DNA from: Streptomyces sp. NRRL F-5123
GTDB taxonomy: Bacteria; Actinomycetota; Actinomycetes; Streptomycetales; Streptomycetaceae
Length of the DNA stretch: 64,000 bases
Direction: 5' to 3'
Assembly: GCF_000721495.1 (NCBI RefSeq)
Contig: NZ_JOHY01000034.1
Location: 1 to 64,000, forward strand
Numbering within the stretch: position 1 is the first letter of the stretch; the number at the start of each line of letters is the position of its first letter. The notes under the pieces are model-generated. The model ran no database searches. It saw nothing but the letters and a program-made list of their open reading frames with translations, and was not told the origin of the DNA. The translations under genes were made by a program, and so were the position numbers. Of the stretch, positions 1 through 9,327 are shown piece by piece.

Positions 1-1
1 C

Positions 2-1555
2 CCCACCACACCCCCCACTACACCTCCCACCACACCCCCGACGAGTCCCCCGACGACGTTCAGCAACCCCGTGCTGTGGGAGGACCTCGCCGACGCAGAC
101 ATCCTGCGGGTGGGCGACACCTACTGCTACTCGGCCTCGACGATGCACTACTCGCCGGGGGCCCCGATCCTGCGCTCCTACGACCTGGTCCACTGGGAGT
201 TCGCCGGCCACTCGGTGCCCTCGCTCGACTTCGGCGAGAAGTACAACCTGAACGGCAACGGGCGCGCCTACGTCAACGGCGTGTGGGCCTCCTTCCTGAA
301 CTACCGCAAGAGCAACGGGAAGTTCTACTGGGGGGGCTGCATCGACTTCAACAAGACGTACATGTACACCGCCTCCTCGGTCGAAGGCCCCTGGACGCGC
401 GGTTCGGTGATCAACAACTGCTACTACGACGCCGGAATGCTCGTCGACGACAACGACACGATGTACGTCGCCTACGGCAGCGGCACCCACTACGTCGCCC
501 AGCTGTCGGCCGACGGACTGAGCCAGGTCCGCAGCCAGGCGGTCTTCACCGACCCGTCCAGCACCGGGACGACCGAGGGCAACCGCATGTACAAGGTGGG
601 CGGGGCCTACTACATCCTCGTCGACCACCCGGCCAACGCCGAATACGTCCTGAAGTCCACCAACGGCCCCTTCGGCCCGTACACCGAGCAACCGCTGCTC
701 AACAACGTCGGCACCCCCATCGTCGGCGGTGGCGTACCGCACCAGGGCGGCATCGTGCAGACGCAGAACGGCGACTGGTACTACATGGCCTTCGTCGACT
801 CCTACCCCGGCGGGCGCGTCCCGGTGCTGGCGCCCATCAAGTGGAACTCCAGCGGGTGGCCCGTCCTCCAGACCGTCAACGGCGGCTGGGGTACCACCTA
901 TCCGTACCCGAACGTGCCGACTCCGCCGCGTGAGGTGAAGTCCCCCACGGGCACCGACACCTTCGCCGGGCCCGCTCTCGGACCCGAGTGGGAGTGGAAC
1001 CACAACCCCGACAACACCAAGTGGTCCGCGAACAACGGCCTGACCCTGCAGACCGCGACGGTGACCAACGACCTGTACTCGGCACGCAACACGCTGACCC
1101 ACCGGATCCTGGGACCCACGTCCACCGCGACGGTACCGCTGGACTACTCGGGTATGCACGACGGGGACCGGGCCGGACTGGCGCTGCTACGCAACTCCTC
1201 GGCATGGATCGGCGTCAGACGCGACAACGGCGCCGCCCGCCTGGTGATGACCAACAACATCACCATGGACGGCAGCTGGAACACCACCAGCACCGGCACG
1301 GAAGTCGCGAGCACGGCCCTGTCCGGAGGCAAGGTCTGGCTGCGCGTCAACGCCGACATCCATCCGGGCACCGGCAGGCAGGGGCATTTCTCCTACAGCA
1401 CCGACGGCGTCAACTTCACCGCTTTCGGGCCGGGTTTCACGATGGACAACAGCTGGCAGTTCTTCATGGGGTACCGGTTCGCCCTCTTCGACTATGCGAC
1501 GCAAGCACTCGGCGGCTCCGTCAAGGTCGGCCAGTTCACCCTGTCCACGCCCTGA
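2..1555 (+). CDS. Secreted GH43 beta-xylosidase/arabinofuranosidase, 5'-truncated by the window edge
   Basis: The reading frame is open from the first bases, so the N-terminus (probably signal peptide plus an upstream domain) lies outside the window. The first ~20 codons form a Thr/Pro-rich linker, followed by a five-bladed GH43 catalytic domain. Family signatures are LADADILRVGDTY (first catalytic Asp, base), YDAGMLVDDND (pKa-modulating Asp) and TTEGNRMYK (catalytic acid Glu). From about residue 315 a concanavalin-like GH43 C-terminal domain begins (DTFAGPALGPEWEWNHNP) and runs to the end. The enzyme should remove xylose or arabinose from xylan/arabinan side chains outside the cell. The exact substrate cannot be read from sequence. 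A strong hairpin follows the stop codon. Confidence 0.9.
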   Translation, partial: PTTPPTTPPTTPPTSPPTTFSNPVLWEDLADADILRVGDTYCYSASTMHYSPGAPILRSYDLVHWEFAGHSVPSLDFGEKYNLNGNGRAYVNGVWASFLNYRKSNGKFYWGGCIDFNKTYMYTASSVEGPWTRGSVINNCYYDAGMLVDDNDTMYVAYGSGTHYVAQLSADGLSQVRSQAVFTDPSSTGTTEGNRMYKVGGAYYILVDHPANAEYVLKSTNGPFGPYTEQPLLNNVGTPIVGGGVPHQGGIVQTQNGDWYYMAFVDSYPGGRVPVLAPIKWNSSGWPVLQTVNGGWGTTYPYPNVPTPPREVKSPTGTDTFAGPALGPEWEWNHNPDNTKWSANNGLTLQTATVTNDLYSARNTLTHRILGPTSTATVPLDYSGMHDGDRAGLALLRNSSAWIGVRRDNGAARLVMTNNITMDGSWNTTSTGTEVASTALSGGKVWLRVNADIHPGTGRQGHFSYSTDGVNFTAFGPGFTMDNSWQFFMGYRFALFDYATQALGGSVKVGQFTLSTP

Positions 1556-1582
1556 CCCATCTCCCGGTAAGCCTTTGAACGA

Positions 1583-1616
1583 GCGGGCGCCCGCGCGGAG
1601 GCGCGCGGGCGCCCGC
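1583..1616 (+). terminator. Hairpin terminator after the GH43 gene
   Basis: A perfect 14-bp stem, GCGGGCGCCCGCGC (1583-1596) with its complement at 1603-1616 and a 6-nt loop, sits 28 bp after the stop. It has no U-tract, as is usual in streptomycetes. It may also serve the convergent gene that ends at 1831. Confidence 0.75.
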
Positions 1617-1830
1617 CGTGGCGGTGCCCCGTGGGTGGGGCCGTGGTCGAACGGTCCCGGCGGATCGCCTGGGGGAGTCTTGTCGACCTCACTCAGCAGC
1701 AGGTCGCCATTCGCACGCCGGGGCTCGTGCAACAGCTCGGGCAGGCGCCCACCTGCCGCCCCGACCTGCGCAAGCAGGAAGCCGCAGCCTTCGCGCCCAG
1801 CACGCCGCCGGCCCGCTGGGCCGCCTCGTT

Positions 1831-3600
1831 CTACAGGTCCAGGACGACGTCCTCGACGGGAGTGGAGCAGCAGATGAGGACGTTGCCCCCGCCCGGAGGC
1901 TCGACCGGGTCGGGCGAGTAGGCCACCGCACCGGACATCAGCGCGAGCTCACACGTGTGGCAGACCCCGGTGCGGCAGGACCACCGGACCGGAACGTCGC
2001 AGGCTTCGGCCAGTTCGAGCAGGGAATCCTGCGCGTCGTTCCAGGGCACTTCGAGGCCGCTGCGGGCGAAGGACACCGTGGGCCCGGTGCCGGCGGGGCC
2101 GGCCGGCCGGTGGGGCACGGCCGCGGCGTCGCCCTTGATCCCCGGGGTGAGCGAGGCTTCCGCGCCGAAGGTCTCCGTGTGGACACGGGACGCCTGCAGC
2201 CCCGACGCGGCAAGCGCGGCGGTGACGGCGTCCATGAAGCCCGCGGGGCCGCACAGGTAGGCGTCGGCGTCGGCCGGGAGCCCCAGTGCGGCGATACGGT
2301 CGGGGGTCAGGCGGCCGCGCTGCTGGTAGTCGACACCGCGGTGGTCGGTGGCAGCCGGTCTGCTGTAGAAGACTGCCGACTTCGCGTGCGGCAGGGCCTC
2401 GATCAGCTCGCGGCACTCTTGTGCGAAGGCGTGCTCGGTGCCGTCACGGGTGCCGTGCAGCCACCACACCTTGCGGCGGGAGCGCTCGCGCGTGAGGGCG
2501 TGCAGCATGGCCAGGACGGGGGTGACCCCGACTCCGGCCGACAGCAGGATCACCGGGTTGTCGCCGTCTTCCAGGCAGAAGGTGCCACGCGGTGCCGCGG
2601 TCTCCAGGTGGTCGCCGACGCGGATGTGGGCGCGCAGTTCGTTGCCGGCGGCGCCGTGCGGCTCCACCTTCACGCTTATGCGGTACGTGCCCGCGTTCGG
2701 CTCGCCGGACAGCGAATAACTGCGGATCAACGGAGGCGCGTCCCCCGCGGGCCGGACCTTGACGGTGAGGAACTGCCCCGGCAGCGTCTTCGGCAGCTCG
2801 GAGCCGTCGACGGCGGCCAGGTGGAGGGAGAACACGCTGCGGCTCTCGTCCTCGATGCGGGTGACCACCAGCGGGCGAAAGCCTGGCCACGCGGGCGGCG
2901 GGGCGGTGGCGGCGGCGTTCAGCCCCGCGCTGCCGGAGGCACCGCCCGCTGCCTTGCCGGCCTGGTCCCGCAGGGTCCGCATGGAGGCCTGCCAGCCGGG
3001 GCTGAGCGCGGGGATCCGCAAGGCGCGCTCGACCTGCTCGCGGGTGTGCGAGGGCAGGTAGAGCACCCGGTCGATCTCCTCGACGGTCATCGCCTCGGGG
3101 CCGGTGGCGACCTTGACGATCTCCTGCCCGGCCTCGACCTCACCCTCCTCGATCACCCGCAGGTAGAAGCCGGGGCGACGGTGCGCCACCAGCAGCGCCG
3201 CCATCTGCGGCTCGCCCATCCGCAGACCCACCCGGTAGCAGGTGACCCTCGGCTGCGTCACCTCGAAGAGCGCGCCGCCGACGCGGTAGCGGTCGCCGAT
3301 GCAGACCTCGTCGTCGGGCAAGCCTTCGACGGTGAAGTTCTCCCCGAAATTGCCCGGCGTGAGATCGCCTCGCCCCAGTTCCTTGGCCCAGTAGCGGTAG
3401 GAGTCCAGCTGGTAGACCAGTACCGCCCGCTGCTCACCCCCGTGCCCGCCCAGGTCGCCCTGCCCGTCGCCCTCGATGTTCAGCCGGCGCACCATCCGCG
3501 GCCCGGACACCGTCTCCTTGTACACGCCGGTGTGCACGGTCCTGCCGTGCCACGGCACGTCTTTCGGCATCCCGACGTTCACCGCTGTCAATGTGGCCAT
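1831..3600 (-). CDS. MOSC - FAD/NAD(P) oxidoreductase - [2Fe-2S] ferredoxin fusion protein
   Basis: This 589-aa protein fuses three modules. Residues 1-165 are a MOSC domain of YiiM type, with the conserved Cys121 in FEVTQPRVTC as expected for a molybdenum-cofactor sulfur carrier. Residues 245-490 are a ferredoxin-NADP reductase-like module with FAD motif RSYSLS (293-298) and nucleotide-binding loop AGVGVTP (355-361). Residues 505-589 are a plant-type ferredoxin with Cys542, 547, 550 and a fourth Cys near 577. Together they make an NAD(P)H-FAD-FeS electron chain attached to a MOSC domain, perhaps reducing N-hydroxylated compounds. The ATG at 3600 is chosen because an AGGAAAGG Shine-Dalgarno lies 7 nt upstream; a GTG at 3603 is also in frame. 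It appears monocistronic. Confidence 0.85.
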   Translation of the reverse strand: MATLTAVNVGMPKDVPWHGRTVHTGVYKETVSGPRMVRRLNIEGDGQGDLGGHGGEQRAVLVYQLDSYRYWAKELGRGDLTPGNFGENFTVEGLPDDEVCIGDRYRVGGALFEVTQPRVTCYRVGLRMGEPQMAALLVAHRRPGFYLRVIEEGEVEAGQEIVKVATGPEAMTVEEIDRVLYLPSHTREQVERALRIPALSPGWQASMRTLRDQAGKAAGGASGSAGLNAAATAPPPAWPGFRPLVVTRIEDESRSVFSLHLAAVDGSELPKTLPGQFLTVKVRPAGDAPPLIRSYSLSGEPNAGTYRISVKVEPHGAAGNELRAHIRVGDHLETAAPRGTFCLEDGDNPVILLSAGVGVTPVLAMLHALTRERSRRKVWWLHGTRDGTEHAFAQECRELIEALPHAKSAVFYSRPAATDHRGVDYQQRGRLTPDRIAALGLPADADAYLCGPAGFMDAVTAALAASGLQASRVHTETFGAEASLTPGIKGDAAAVPHRPAGPAGTGPTVSFARSGLEVPWNDAQDSLLELAEACDVPVRWSCRTGVCHTCELALMSGAVAYSPDPVEPPGGGNVLICCSTPVEDVVLDL

Positions 3601-4008
3601 CACGCCGCCTTTCCTGCGACGGCTCCCCTGGACCGGCCGGCCATATGGTCCGTCGCTCTCGGCAGTGCAATCTGCTCCGGGTCCGCGCGCAGCGGGATCC
3701 GGGCTCCGCTTCTCCGCACCCCGCGCTGCACGACCCGCCGCACACCCTCACCACGCTAGGCCCGGAGATCTGCCCCGGCAACCTCGCGGAAATCCGCGCC
3801 GCCAACCGTACGCCCGCCCCCTCGGCCGGCGGACAGGCGATGTATCCGACGCGTTCCGGGCCCGGCATCGGCGCGGTGAGGTCCCGCCGGAGCCGATCGC
3901 GTACGGGCAGGGCCGAGCGGGCTCCGGCGGCGAAGAACGCGGCAAGCCGAAGGTGCCGCCTGAAGGCGGGTGTCCACAAGCCGGCTGCCTCCCCGGCACC
4001 GCCGGGGC
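3601..4008. other. Intergenic region, no gene recognised
   Basis: These ~400 bases hold the leader of the MOSC fusion gene and, at the far end, a terminator hairpin (3991-4007). Short open frames show no recognisable protein and no good ribosome site. No tRNA-like cloverleaf was seen. Confidence 0.5.
3991..4007 (-). terminator. Terminator hairpin after the vWA operon
   Basis: CCCCGGC-ACC-GCCGGGG forms a 7-bp GC stem with a 3-nt loop, 2 bp past the stop codon of the vWA gene that ends the leftward operon. Confidence 0.6.
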
Positions 4009-5991
4009 TCAGAAGCCCTGGACCCGTAGCGCGGTCCTCTCCGCGGGCACGAAGCCCCCGGCCTGCCCGTCCTGCGGGTTCGCCTCCGCATCGGCCGGCG
4101 CGGGCATCTGCTCGGCGTTCAGCACCGCGTAGACGTCCGTGAGCATCCCGGCCAGGTCCTCCATCAGGCCCAGTTGCAGCCGGCCCCACCCGGCTTCGTC
4201 GTCGTCGGGCAGGTGATAGCGGCCCGTGTGGGCGAGGAAGACCTCCCCCACCATGCGCTGGTGCTGCTCCGCCTCCTTCTTGTTGTTCCGGCCCACGCTG
4301 TCGTGCGCTGTCTCCAGCCGCATGGTGTGGATCCGGAAGAGACGGCCGTCCCAGATGATGCCGGCGACCCCCGGGATGGGGTAGGAGTCCTTGTCCCGGG
4401 GCGAGTTGAGGGCGCTTTCCTGCTGCTCGTAGAAGACCTTGTGCACGTCGAGAACCCAGGCCGCGAAGGCCGAGCGGTCGCGGACCGGTTGGCCTATGTG
4501 GTGCAGGGCCCGGGTGTCGTTGGTCTGCCGGTAGAGCGGCCGGCCGATGCGTCGGCGGGACGCGTCGACGCACGACGAGTACAACAGGCTGATCGTCTCC
4601 GCCAGTTCGCCCCTCCTGGCATCGGTTGTGGTGGCGGCGCTCAGACTGAGTGCGAGCGCGATCTCGGGCTGCGGCCCGGGAAGCCGCCCGGTTCGCGGGT
4701 GACCCACCGTCTGCGTGACCCCGGCGCCCAACTCCCCGAAGTACTCCATCAGTACGTCGGTACCGCCGATACGGGTGGGGTCGCCGCCGCCCACCTCCAC
4801 CAGGTGGCGCAGCAGCGCGTGGTTGGGGACGATGCTCACATGCGGCTCACCGGTGCTGCGCCGATGGCGGCTCTCCCACCACGGCCAGAAGGTGGCCTCG
4901 GCGCTGACCCCCACCGCGTGCAGGCGGATGCCGAGCGAGCCGTTCAGCTCCTCCATCAGCGACACCGGGTCCGCGGTCGCCGCCAGCATCTCGCCAGTGG
5001 CGTCCACCCCTTTCTCCGCCCAGTCGGCGCCGTCGCTGACGAGCACCACCAAGCGCTCGTTGTGCGGGTTCCCGTATCGGTGCAGCAGTTCCGACGCGTG
5101 GTGCAGCGCCTGGCCGATGTCGGTGCCCGCCGACTCCGGCTTGAGCAGGCCGACCGCGGCGCGGAACTCCTCGATGGTGGACTCGTCGCCGACGTCGGCC
5201 ATCCCACCGGCGCGCGGGAACACCGGGACCGACGCCTTCGTGAAACGGACCAGCGCCAGCCGGGTGGGCCGACCGCCCGCGGACAGCCGGACGTCGGCCA
5301 TCTCGTGCAGCGCGCGCTTGAGCGCGTGCATCCGGGTCACGTATCGCTGCGTACGACCGCCGAAGCGGCCGACGTCACTGTCGTCGAGCACGTCGTCCCA
5401 GGACATCGAGCCGCTGCAGTCGGCGAGGATCACCACATCCACACCGGTCCTGTTGCCTGGCAGGAACAGGTGCAAGGTGGTGCCGGCGCCGATCCGCAGG
5501 AGTCCGGTCAGCGGTTCGCCCGACCCGTCGGCGACGCTGCGCACCCGGTAGGGCACGCTGTCCACGTACAGCCAGGTGGCCTCGCGCGCGTCGGGCTCGT
5601 ACCGGAAGACCTGGCCGTCCAGCGCGGAGGAGCCGCGCAACTGCTTTACCGAGGCGTCCGGGAGGGCGTCGGCGGCGGACTCCAGCACGACGGACGCCGC
5701 GACGACGGCCGGCCGTTCGAGCAGCAGCCAGTCCTCGCCGGCGGCACCGGACAGTCCGGCGGCGCGGGCCAGGTCCTCGTGCACGGCCACCACACCCGCC
5801 GGCAGGCCGGGCGTCGGGAGCATCCGCACGACCGGGCCGCGCCGCTCGTCGCCCGCCGCGGACAGCAGTACGCCCGTCTGCTCGGCGGACACGTCGGCCG
5901 CCGAGACGCCGACCCGGTTGTCCGCGACCAGCCCGTCGCCACCGACGATCACCAGCCGCGTGCCATGGGCGCGGCCCAGAGGGACCCTCAT
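4009..5991 (-). CDS. vWA (MIDAS) domain protein, last gene of the four-gene cassette
   Basis: This 660-aa protein has a von Willebrand A domain at about residues 185-390. The metal-ion-dependent adhesion motif is complete: DCSGSMS (191-197), a Thr in SAGTDIGQAL and an Asp in VVLVSDGAD. The first ~105 residues look like a small beta-barrel module (weak resemblance to double-psi/Cdc48-N-like folds). Residues 430-660 are an uncharacterised helical region. There is no signal peptide or membrane segment, so it should be cytosolic. The ATG overlaps the stop of the upstream KH/Zn gene as ATGA, which implies translational coupling. vWA proteins of this kind usually bind a partner in a metal-dependent way, often beside MoxR-type ATPases; no such ATPase is present here. 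Confidence 0.85.
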   Translation of the reverse strand: MRVPLGRAHGTRLVIVGGDGLVADNRVGVSAADVSAEQTGVLLSAAGDERRGPVVRMLPTPGLPAGVVAVHEDLARAAGLSGAAGEDWLLLERPAVVAASVVLESAADALPDASVKQLRGSSALDGQVFRYEPDAREATWLYVDSVPYRVRSVADGSGEPLTGLLRIGAGTTLHLFLPGNRTGVDVVILADCSGSMSWDDVLDDSDVGRFGGRTQRYVTRMHALKRALHEMADVRLSAGGRPTRLALVRFTKASVPVFPRAGGMADVGDESTIEEFRAAVGLLKPESAGTDIGQALHHASELLHRYGNPHNERLVVLVSDGADWAEKGVDATGEMLAATADPVSLMEELNGSLGIRLHAVGVSAEATFWPWWESRHRRSTGEPHVSIVPNHALLRHLVEVGGGDPTRIGGTDVLMEYFGELGAGVTQTVGHPRTGRLPGPQPEIALALSLSAATTTDARRGELAETISLLYSSCVDASRRRIGRPLYRQTNDTRALHHIGQPVRDRSAFAAWVLDVHKVFYEQQESALNSPRDKDSYPIPGVAGIIWDGRLFRIHTMRLETAHDSVGRNNKKEAEQHQRMVGEVFLAHTGRYHLPDDDEAGWGRLQLGLMEDLAGMLTDVYAVLNAEQMPAPADAEANPQDGQAGGFVPAERTALRVQGF

Positions 5992-7259
5992 CGCTTCTCC
6001 ACCTTCAACGTGACACCCAGCCGGGCGCCGAGGTCTCGGACACCCGAGCCGCCGCGCCCGATGAACAGCCCGGCCACATCCGGCGGGACCCTGACGTAGA
6101 GGGCGTTCGCCTTGGGCCGGAAGTCCGAGAAGGAGAGCCGTTCGGCAAGCTGTCCCCTGCCGTCGGCGGTCAGCATGCGCAGCAGGGCCTCGTAGTGCCG
6201 GCGGCCCAGCTCCTGGTCGCCCCGGAAAGCGTCCAGATCCTGCTCGCGCACTCGGGCGTGGGCGTCGAGCAGGGTGGCCATTTCCGCGCCGCCCCTGGTG
6301 CCGTCAGCAGTGGCCCGCAGCCGGGTGAACAGCGCGTCGACGACGCCCATGTCGAGCGCCTCGTCACGCACGTGGATCAGGATGTGGCGGACGACGGACA
6401 GCCGCGGGAGCAGGGCCGGGCCGGCCGCGCGCGACCGACGGCGCAGGGCGGTGGCTGCGACGATCTGGAAGACCACGTCCTCCCGCGACATGCCGCGCAG
6501 CCCGGCGAGGTGGGTGGGGCACAGGACGAGGCCGCGTCTGTGGGGGCCGTAGATCTGCCAGCGCCCGGCGTGCGCGGCGCAGACCCGGTGCGGGCAGGTC
6601 TCGCCGCCCGCCGAGCGCACGTGCTCGCAGCGCAGGTAGCCGGTCTGCCCGCACCGCGGGGCCACGCATGACGGGAAGCGGTCGTCGAAGCAGTCCCGGC
6701 AGTACGAGGTACGGGCGTCGCCCGGGTGCGGGACGCGGTGGGCGGCGCACCATGCCCGCCGGTTCCGGCAGCGGCCGCCGTCGCACCAGAAGACGCCGGG
6801 CCGGCCGCACGCAGGGCAGGCAGGGGCGTGGTCGGGGCACACCGTGCGGAAGGCGCCCTCCAAGATGACCACATGCCGGTCGCAGAGCCGGGTGCCGCCG
6901 TCCTTGCCCTTCTCCTCGTTGCAGGCGTGGCACTGGAAGGGCCCGTACACCCGAGTGCCCGAAGGTGCGCAGGGCCCGCACGCGTAACGGACACGCGGGG
7001 TCTCGAGGATGCCGCGGACGGCGAACTCCGTGCCTGGGCCGAAGGCGTCGGGATTGCCGGCCGGATCGAGCAGCCGGAGCGTCAGGGCGCCGCGGTCGCC
7101 CAGATCCAGCCGCAGGCTCCGGTCCTCGCGCGGGTCGACGCGGAGCAGGTGCGGTTCGATCCACTGCCAGAGAGCCAGGTAGGAGTCGGCGTCCGGCAGC
7201 GGCTCGCGGTATTCGCGCACGTCGAGGCTGACGGGGACAGGCGGTGGTGGGCTGGTCAT
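5988..7259 (-). CDS. Cysteine-rich (zinc-ribbon array) protein with C-terminal KH domain
   Basis: This is a 423-aa soluble protein. Residues 94-247 contain 19 cysteines in CxxC or single-Cys/His arrangements (for example YACGPC, QCHAC, ACPAC, YCRDC), which should form several zinc-ribbon or treble-clef sites. The last ~40 residues form a KH-like RNA-binding unit: VPPDVAGLFIGRGGSGVRDL contains the GxxG loop (IGRGGSG). The region between (260-380) is helical. The start is fixed by an ATGA overlap with the upstream gene at 7256-7259, and its own stop overlaps the vWA start. I recognise no named family for the full protein; RNA or nucleic-acid recognition is inferred from the KH motif and Zn modules. 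Confidence 0.8.
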   Translation of the reverse strand: MTSPPPPVPVSLDVREYREPLPDADSYLALWQWIEPHLLRVDPREDRSLRLDLGDRGALTLRLLDPAGNPDAFGPGTEFAVRGILETPRVRYACGPCAPSGTRVYGPFQCHACNEEKGKDGGTRLCDRHVVILEGAFRTVCPDHAPACPACGRPGVFWCDGGRCRNRRAWCAAHRVPHPGDARTSYCRDCFDDRFPSCVAPRCGQTGYLRCEHVRSAGGETCPHRVCAAHAGRWQIYGPHRRGLVLCPTHLAGLRGMSREDVVFQIVAATALRRRSRAAGPALLPRLSVVRHILIHVRDEALDMGVVDALFTRLRATADGTRGGAEMATLLDAHARVREQDLDAFRGDQELGRRHYEALLRMLTADGRGQLAERLSFSDFRPKANALYVRVPPDVAGLFIGRGGSGVRDLGARLGVTLKVEKR

Positions 7260-9235
7260 CGGGTGGCCTCCTCGCCCACGGGCATGTCGTGGTTCCCTGG
7301 TTCCTCTGGGTTCGAGGGGGGCTTGCGGCTCGCAGGCGATTCGTCGTCCGCCGGCCGCTCGTCGTCCGCCCCGTCCGGTACGGCGGAACTCCCGGCGAGG
7401 TCGACCAGCAGCAGTTCGGACTTGGCCCGCTGGCCGCGCTCGGAGCGGTAGACCGTGGATGCCAGGGTCAGCACCGCCAGCCCTTCCGGGCGGTGCTGGG
7501 CGCAGCGCCGTACCGACGCGTTCAGGTCGAGTTTGTCGGAGACCGGGACGTCGCAGGCCAGCAGCGCGGCACCGTGCCGGCGAGCCAGGGTGACGGCCTG
7601 TACCGCTGCCTCGCTGTCCCAGGTGAAGCGTGCCTCGCCGGCGGTGACGGTCTGCCGTCGCGGCGGGCGCAGGGAGCGGCGGATCTCGCGGGCCTGGGCG
7701 TGGTTGCGCAGCTCCCGGTCCAGGTCGCCGCCGCCCCCGCCGGCCAGATGCTCCCGTACCACCGCGAGCGACGCGGCACCGGACGGGTTTCCGGCCTGTT
7801 CGAGGGCGGTGAGCAGCGCGGCGGCGGTCCTGGGGGCTGTGGCACGGCGCTGAGAAGGCTGCCCCGGGCGGTGCGTGGCCGGGGGGCCGGTGGGGTCGTC
7901 CGTGTCGCGCCGGTCCCTGGGCCGGTCCCTTCTGGCGTGCTGCGCGGGGGTGTTCCAGGCGAGCGGCTGCTCCCACTCCAGCGCGAGCAGAGAGGTCGAG
8001 CCCGGGGCGAGGCTGCGGACCTGCGCGGTCACATGGTCGGTGAGCAGCCAGCCGGCGTCGGCGAGCCGGCCGGCGACGTGCTGGTCGTCCAGTTCGGCCG
8101 GCGCGGCTCGGCGCCAGGACGCCACCAGGTCGTTCTCGTTGCGGGCGGCCAGCGGATGGCTGTCCTGGAGAGCCAGGCCGGCCAGTAGCGGGGCGACCTC
8201 CGCGAAGCCGACGTCCATGGCCTGGAATTCCGGCGTCAGGTCCTTCAGCAGGTCCAGGCAGACGCGGTGAGCCTTGTGCACCCGGGCTTGCGGCCTGGTC
8301 TTCGGCCGGTCGGCGGCGGTACGGGGCCCGCCTCGGCCTGGCCCGGCACCGCCCCGCCCCTGCCGGTTCGCCGCGCCGGACTCGACGTCGAAGGAGGCGG
8401 CCAGGCCGTGGGCGACGGCTCGGGAGCGGTTGCGGTCGACGATCTGCTGCAGCAGGGCGGGGACGCGCCGCCCCTCCCGCTCGAACCGCCGGGCCCGGAT
8501 GGCCAGGGCCTGCACGAGCAGGGCGTGCGCCATCGTGTCGGCCACAAGGATCTGGGCGTCGATCATCCGCAACGTCACCGCCGGGAAGGCCCCGTCCGAC
8601 CCGCCCAGCGGGTCGACGTCCATCAGGTCCAGTCGGGTCACCCCCTCGTCACGGCTCAACGAGGCCGTGACCCGCTCCAGATGGGCGGGCGCGGCGGAGT
8701 GCAGGTAGCGGGTGGTGAGCTGGTCCGTGGTCTCGGCCAGTCGGCGTGACCCCTGGCCGCCGGCGGTGTGCGGGCCGTACGCGCTCCGTCCGGTCAAGGC
8801 GATGAGCGCCGCCGAATGCTGCCGGAAGAGGTTGGTGCACAACTCGCGCTGGACGTCGCTGTACACCTCGACGTCGTGCTCGTCGCTGGTCAGCCAGGCG
8901 GACGTGGGCGGCCCGCCGGGCGCGTATCCCGAGGGCAGCAGCACCCCGCCACGACGCCGTACCGCGACGGCCAGGGCCGCGGTGGCGTCGGCGAGCGAGC
9001 GGGCGATACGCGCCCTGGCCGCGGGGGTGCTCAGCGAGACGGTTCCCGAGTCGAGCCACACCCGCCCGGCCTCGGCGGGCTGCGCCTCACCTCGCACGAC
9101 GGGCGCCTGCCGCTCCGGCGTCAAAGCCCGTCCGAGCAGCGGCCGTAGGACCTCCGCGGGGTCCTCACCGGCGATCACGTAGCCCTTGCGGATGCGCTGG
9201 CGTAAGGCGCCGTCACGGTACAAACCCACCAGCAC
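7256..9235 (-). CDS. GCS2-like (glutamate-cysteine ligase fold) protein of the cassette, function unknown
   Basis: This 659-aa soluble protein resembles the carboxylate-amine ligase (GCS2/YbdK) fold at residues ~55-255. It has an Asn/Thr-type strand (VWLDSGTVSLST), a long helix with RRRGGVLLPSGYAP, the block ALIALTGRSAYG...GSRRL and the signature-like VTLRMIDAQILVADTMAHAL. The usual N-terminal GxExE metal-binding acidic motif is not apparent, so the fold may be catalytically altered. Residues 285-330 and 440-480 are low-complexity linkers. A second unclassified domain (about 525-640) contains LLACDVPVSDKLDLNASVRR. The GTG start at 9235 is preceded by AAGGAAG. The stop overlaps the next ATG (ATGA). 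The GCS2 assignment is fold-level pattern recognition only. Confidence 0.65.
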   Translation of the reverse strand: MLVGLYRDGALRQRIRKGYVIAGEDPAEVLRPLLGRALTPERQAPVVRGEAQPAEAGRVWLDSGTVSLSTPAARARIARSLADATAALAVAVRRRGGVLLPSGYAPGGPPTSAWLTSDEHDVEVYSDVQRELCTNLFRQHSAALIALTGRSAYGPHTAGGQGSRRLAETTDQLTTRYLHSAAPAHLERVTASLSRDEGVTRLDLMDVDPLGGSDGAFPAVTLRMIDAQILVADTMAHALLVQALAIRARRFEREGRRVPALLQQIVDRNRSRAVAHGLAASFDVESGAANRQGRGGAGPGRGGPRTAADRPKTRPQARVHKAHRVCLDLLKDLTPEFQAMDVGFAEVAPLLAGLALQDSHPLAARNENDLVASWRRAAPAELDDQHVAGRLADAGWLLTDHVTAQVRSLAPGSTSLLALEWEQPLAWNTPAQHARRDRPRDRRDTDDPTGPPATHRPGQPSQRRATAPRTAAALLTALEQAGNPSGAASLAVVREHLAGGGGGDLDRELRNHAQAREIRRSLRPPRRQTVTAGEARFTWDSEAAVQAVTLARRHGAALLACDVPVSDKLDLNASVRRCAQHRPEGLAVLTLASTVYRSERGQRAKSELLLVDLAGSSAVPDGADDERPADDESPASRKPPSNPEEPGNHDMPVGEEATR

Positions 9236-9248
9236 GGGCGGCTTCCTT

Positions 9249-9280
9249 TCTCACGTACGGCGTCCGAATCTCACGTACGG
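9249..9280 (-). repeat. 12-bp direct repeat between cassette genes 1 and 2
   Basis: TCTCACGTACGG occurs at 9249-9260 and again at 9269-9280 (20-bp period), just upstream of the GTG start at 9235. It could be a protein-binding site or an internal regulatory element, since this is the only non-overlapping junction in the operon. Confidence 0.6.
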
Positions 9281-9327
9281 TTCCGGGTGGCGGCGGCTCG
9301 GAGGCTCCGCCGGGGGCGGTCGGCCCG

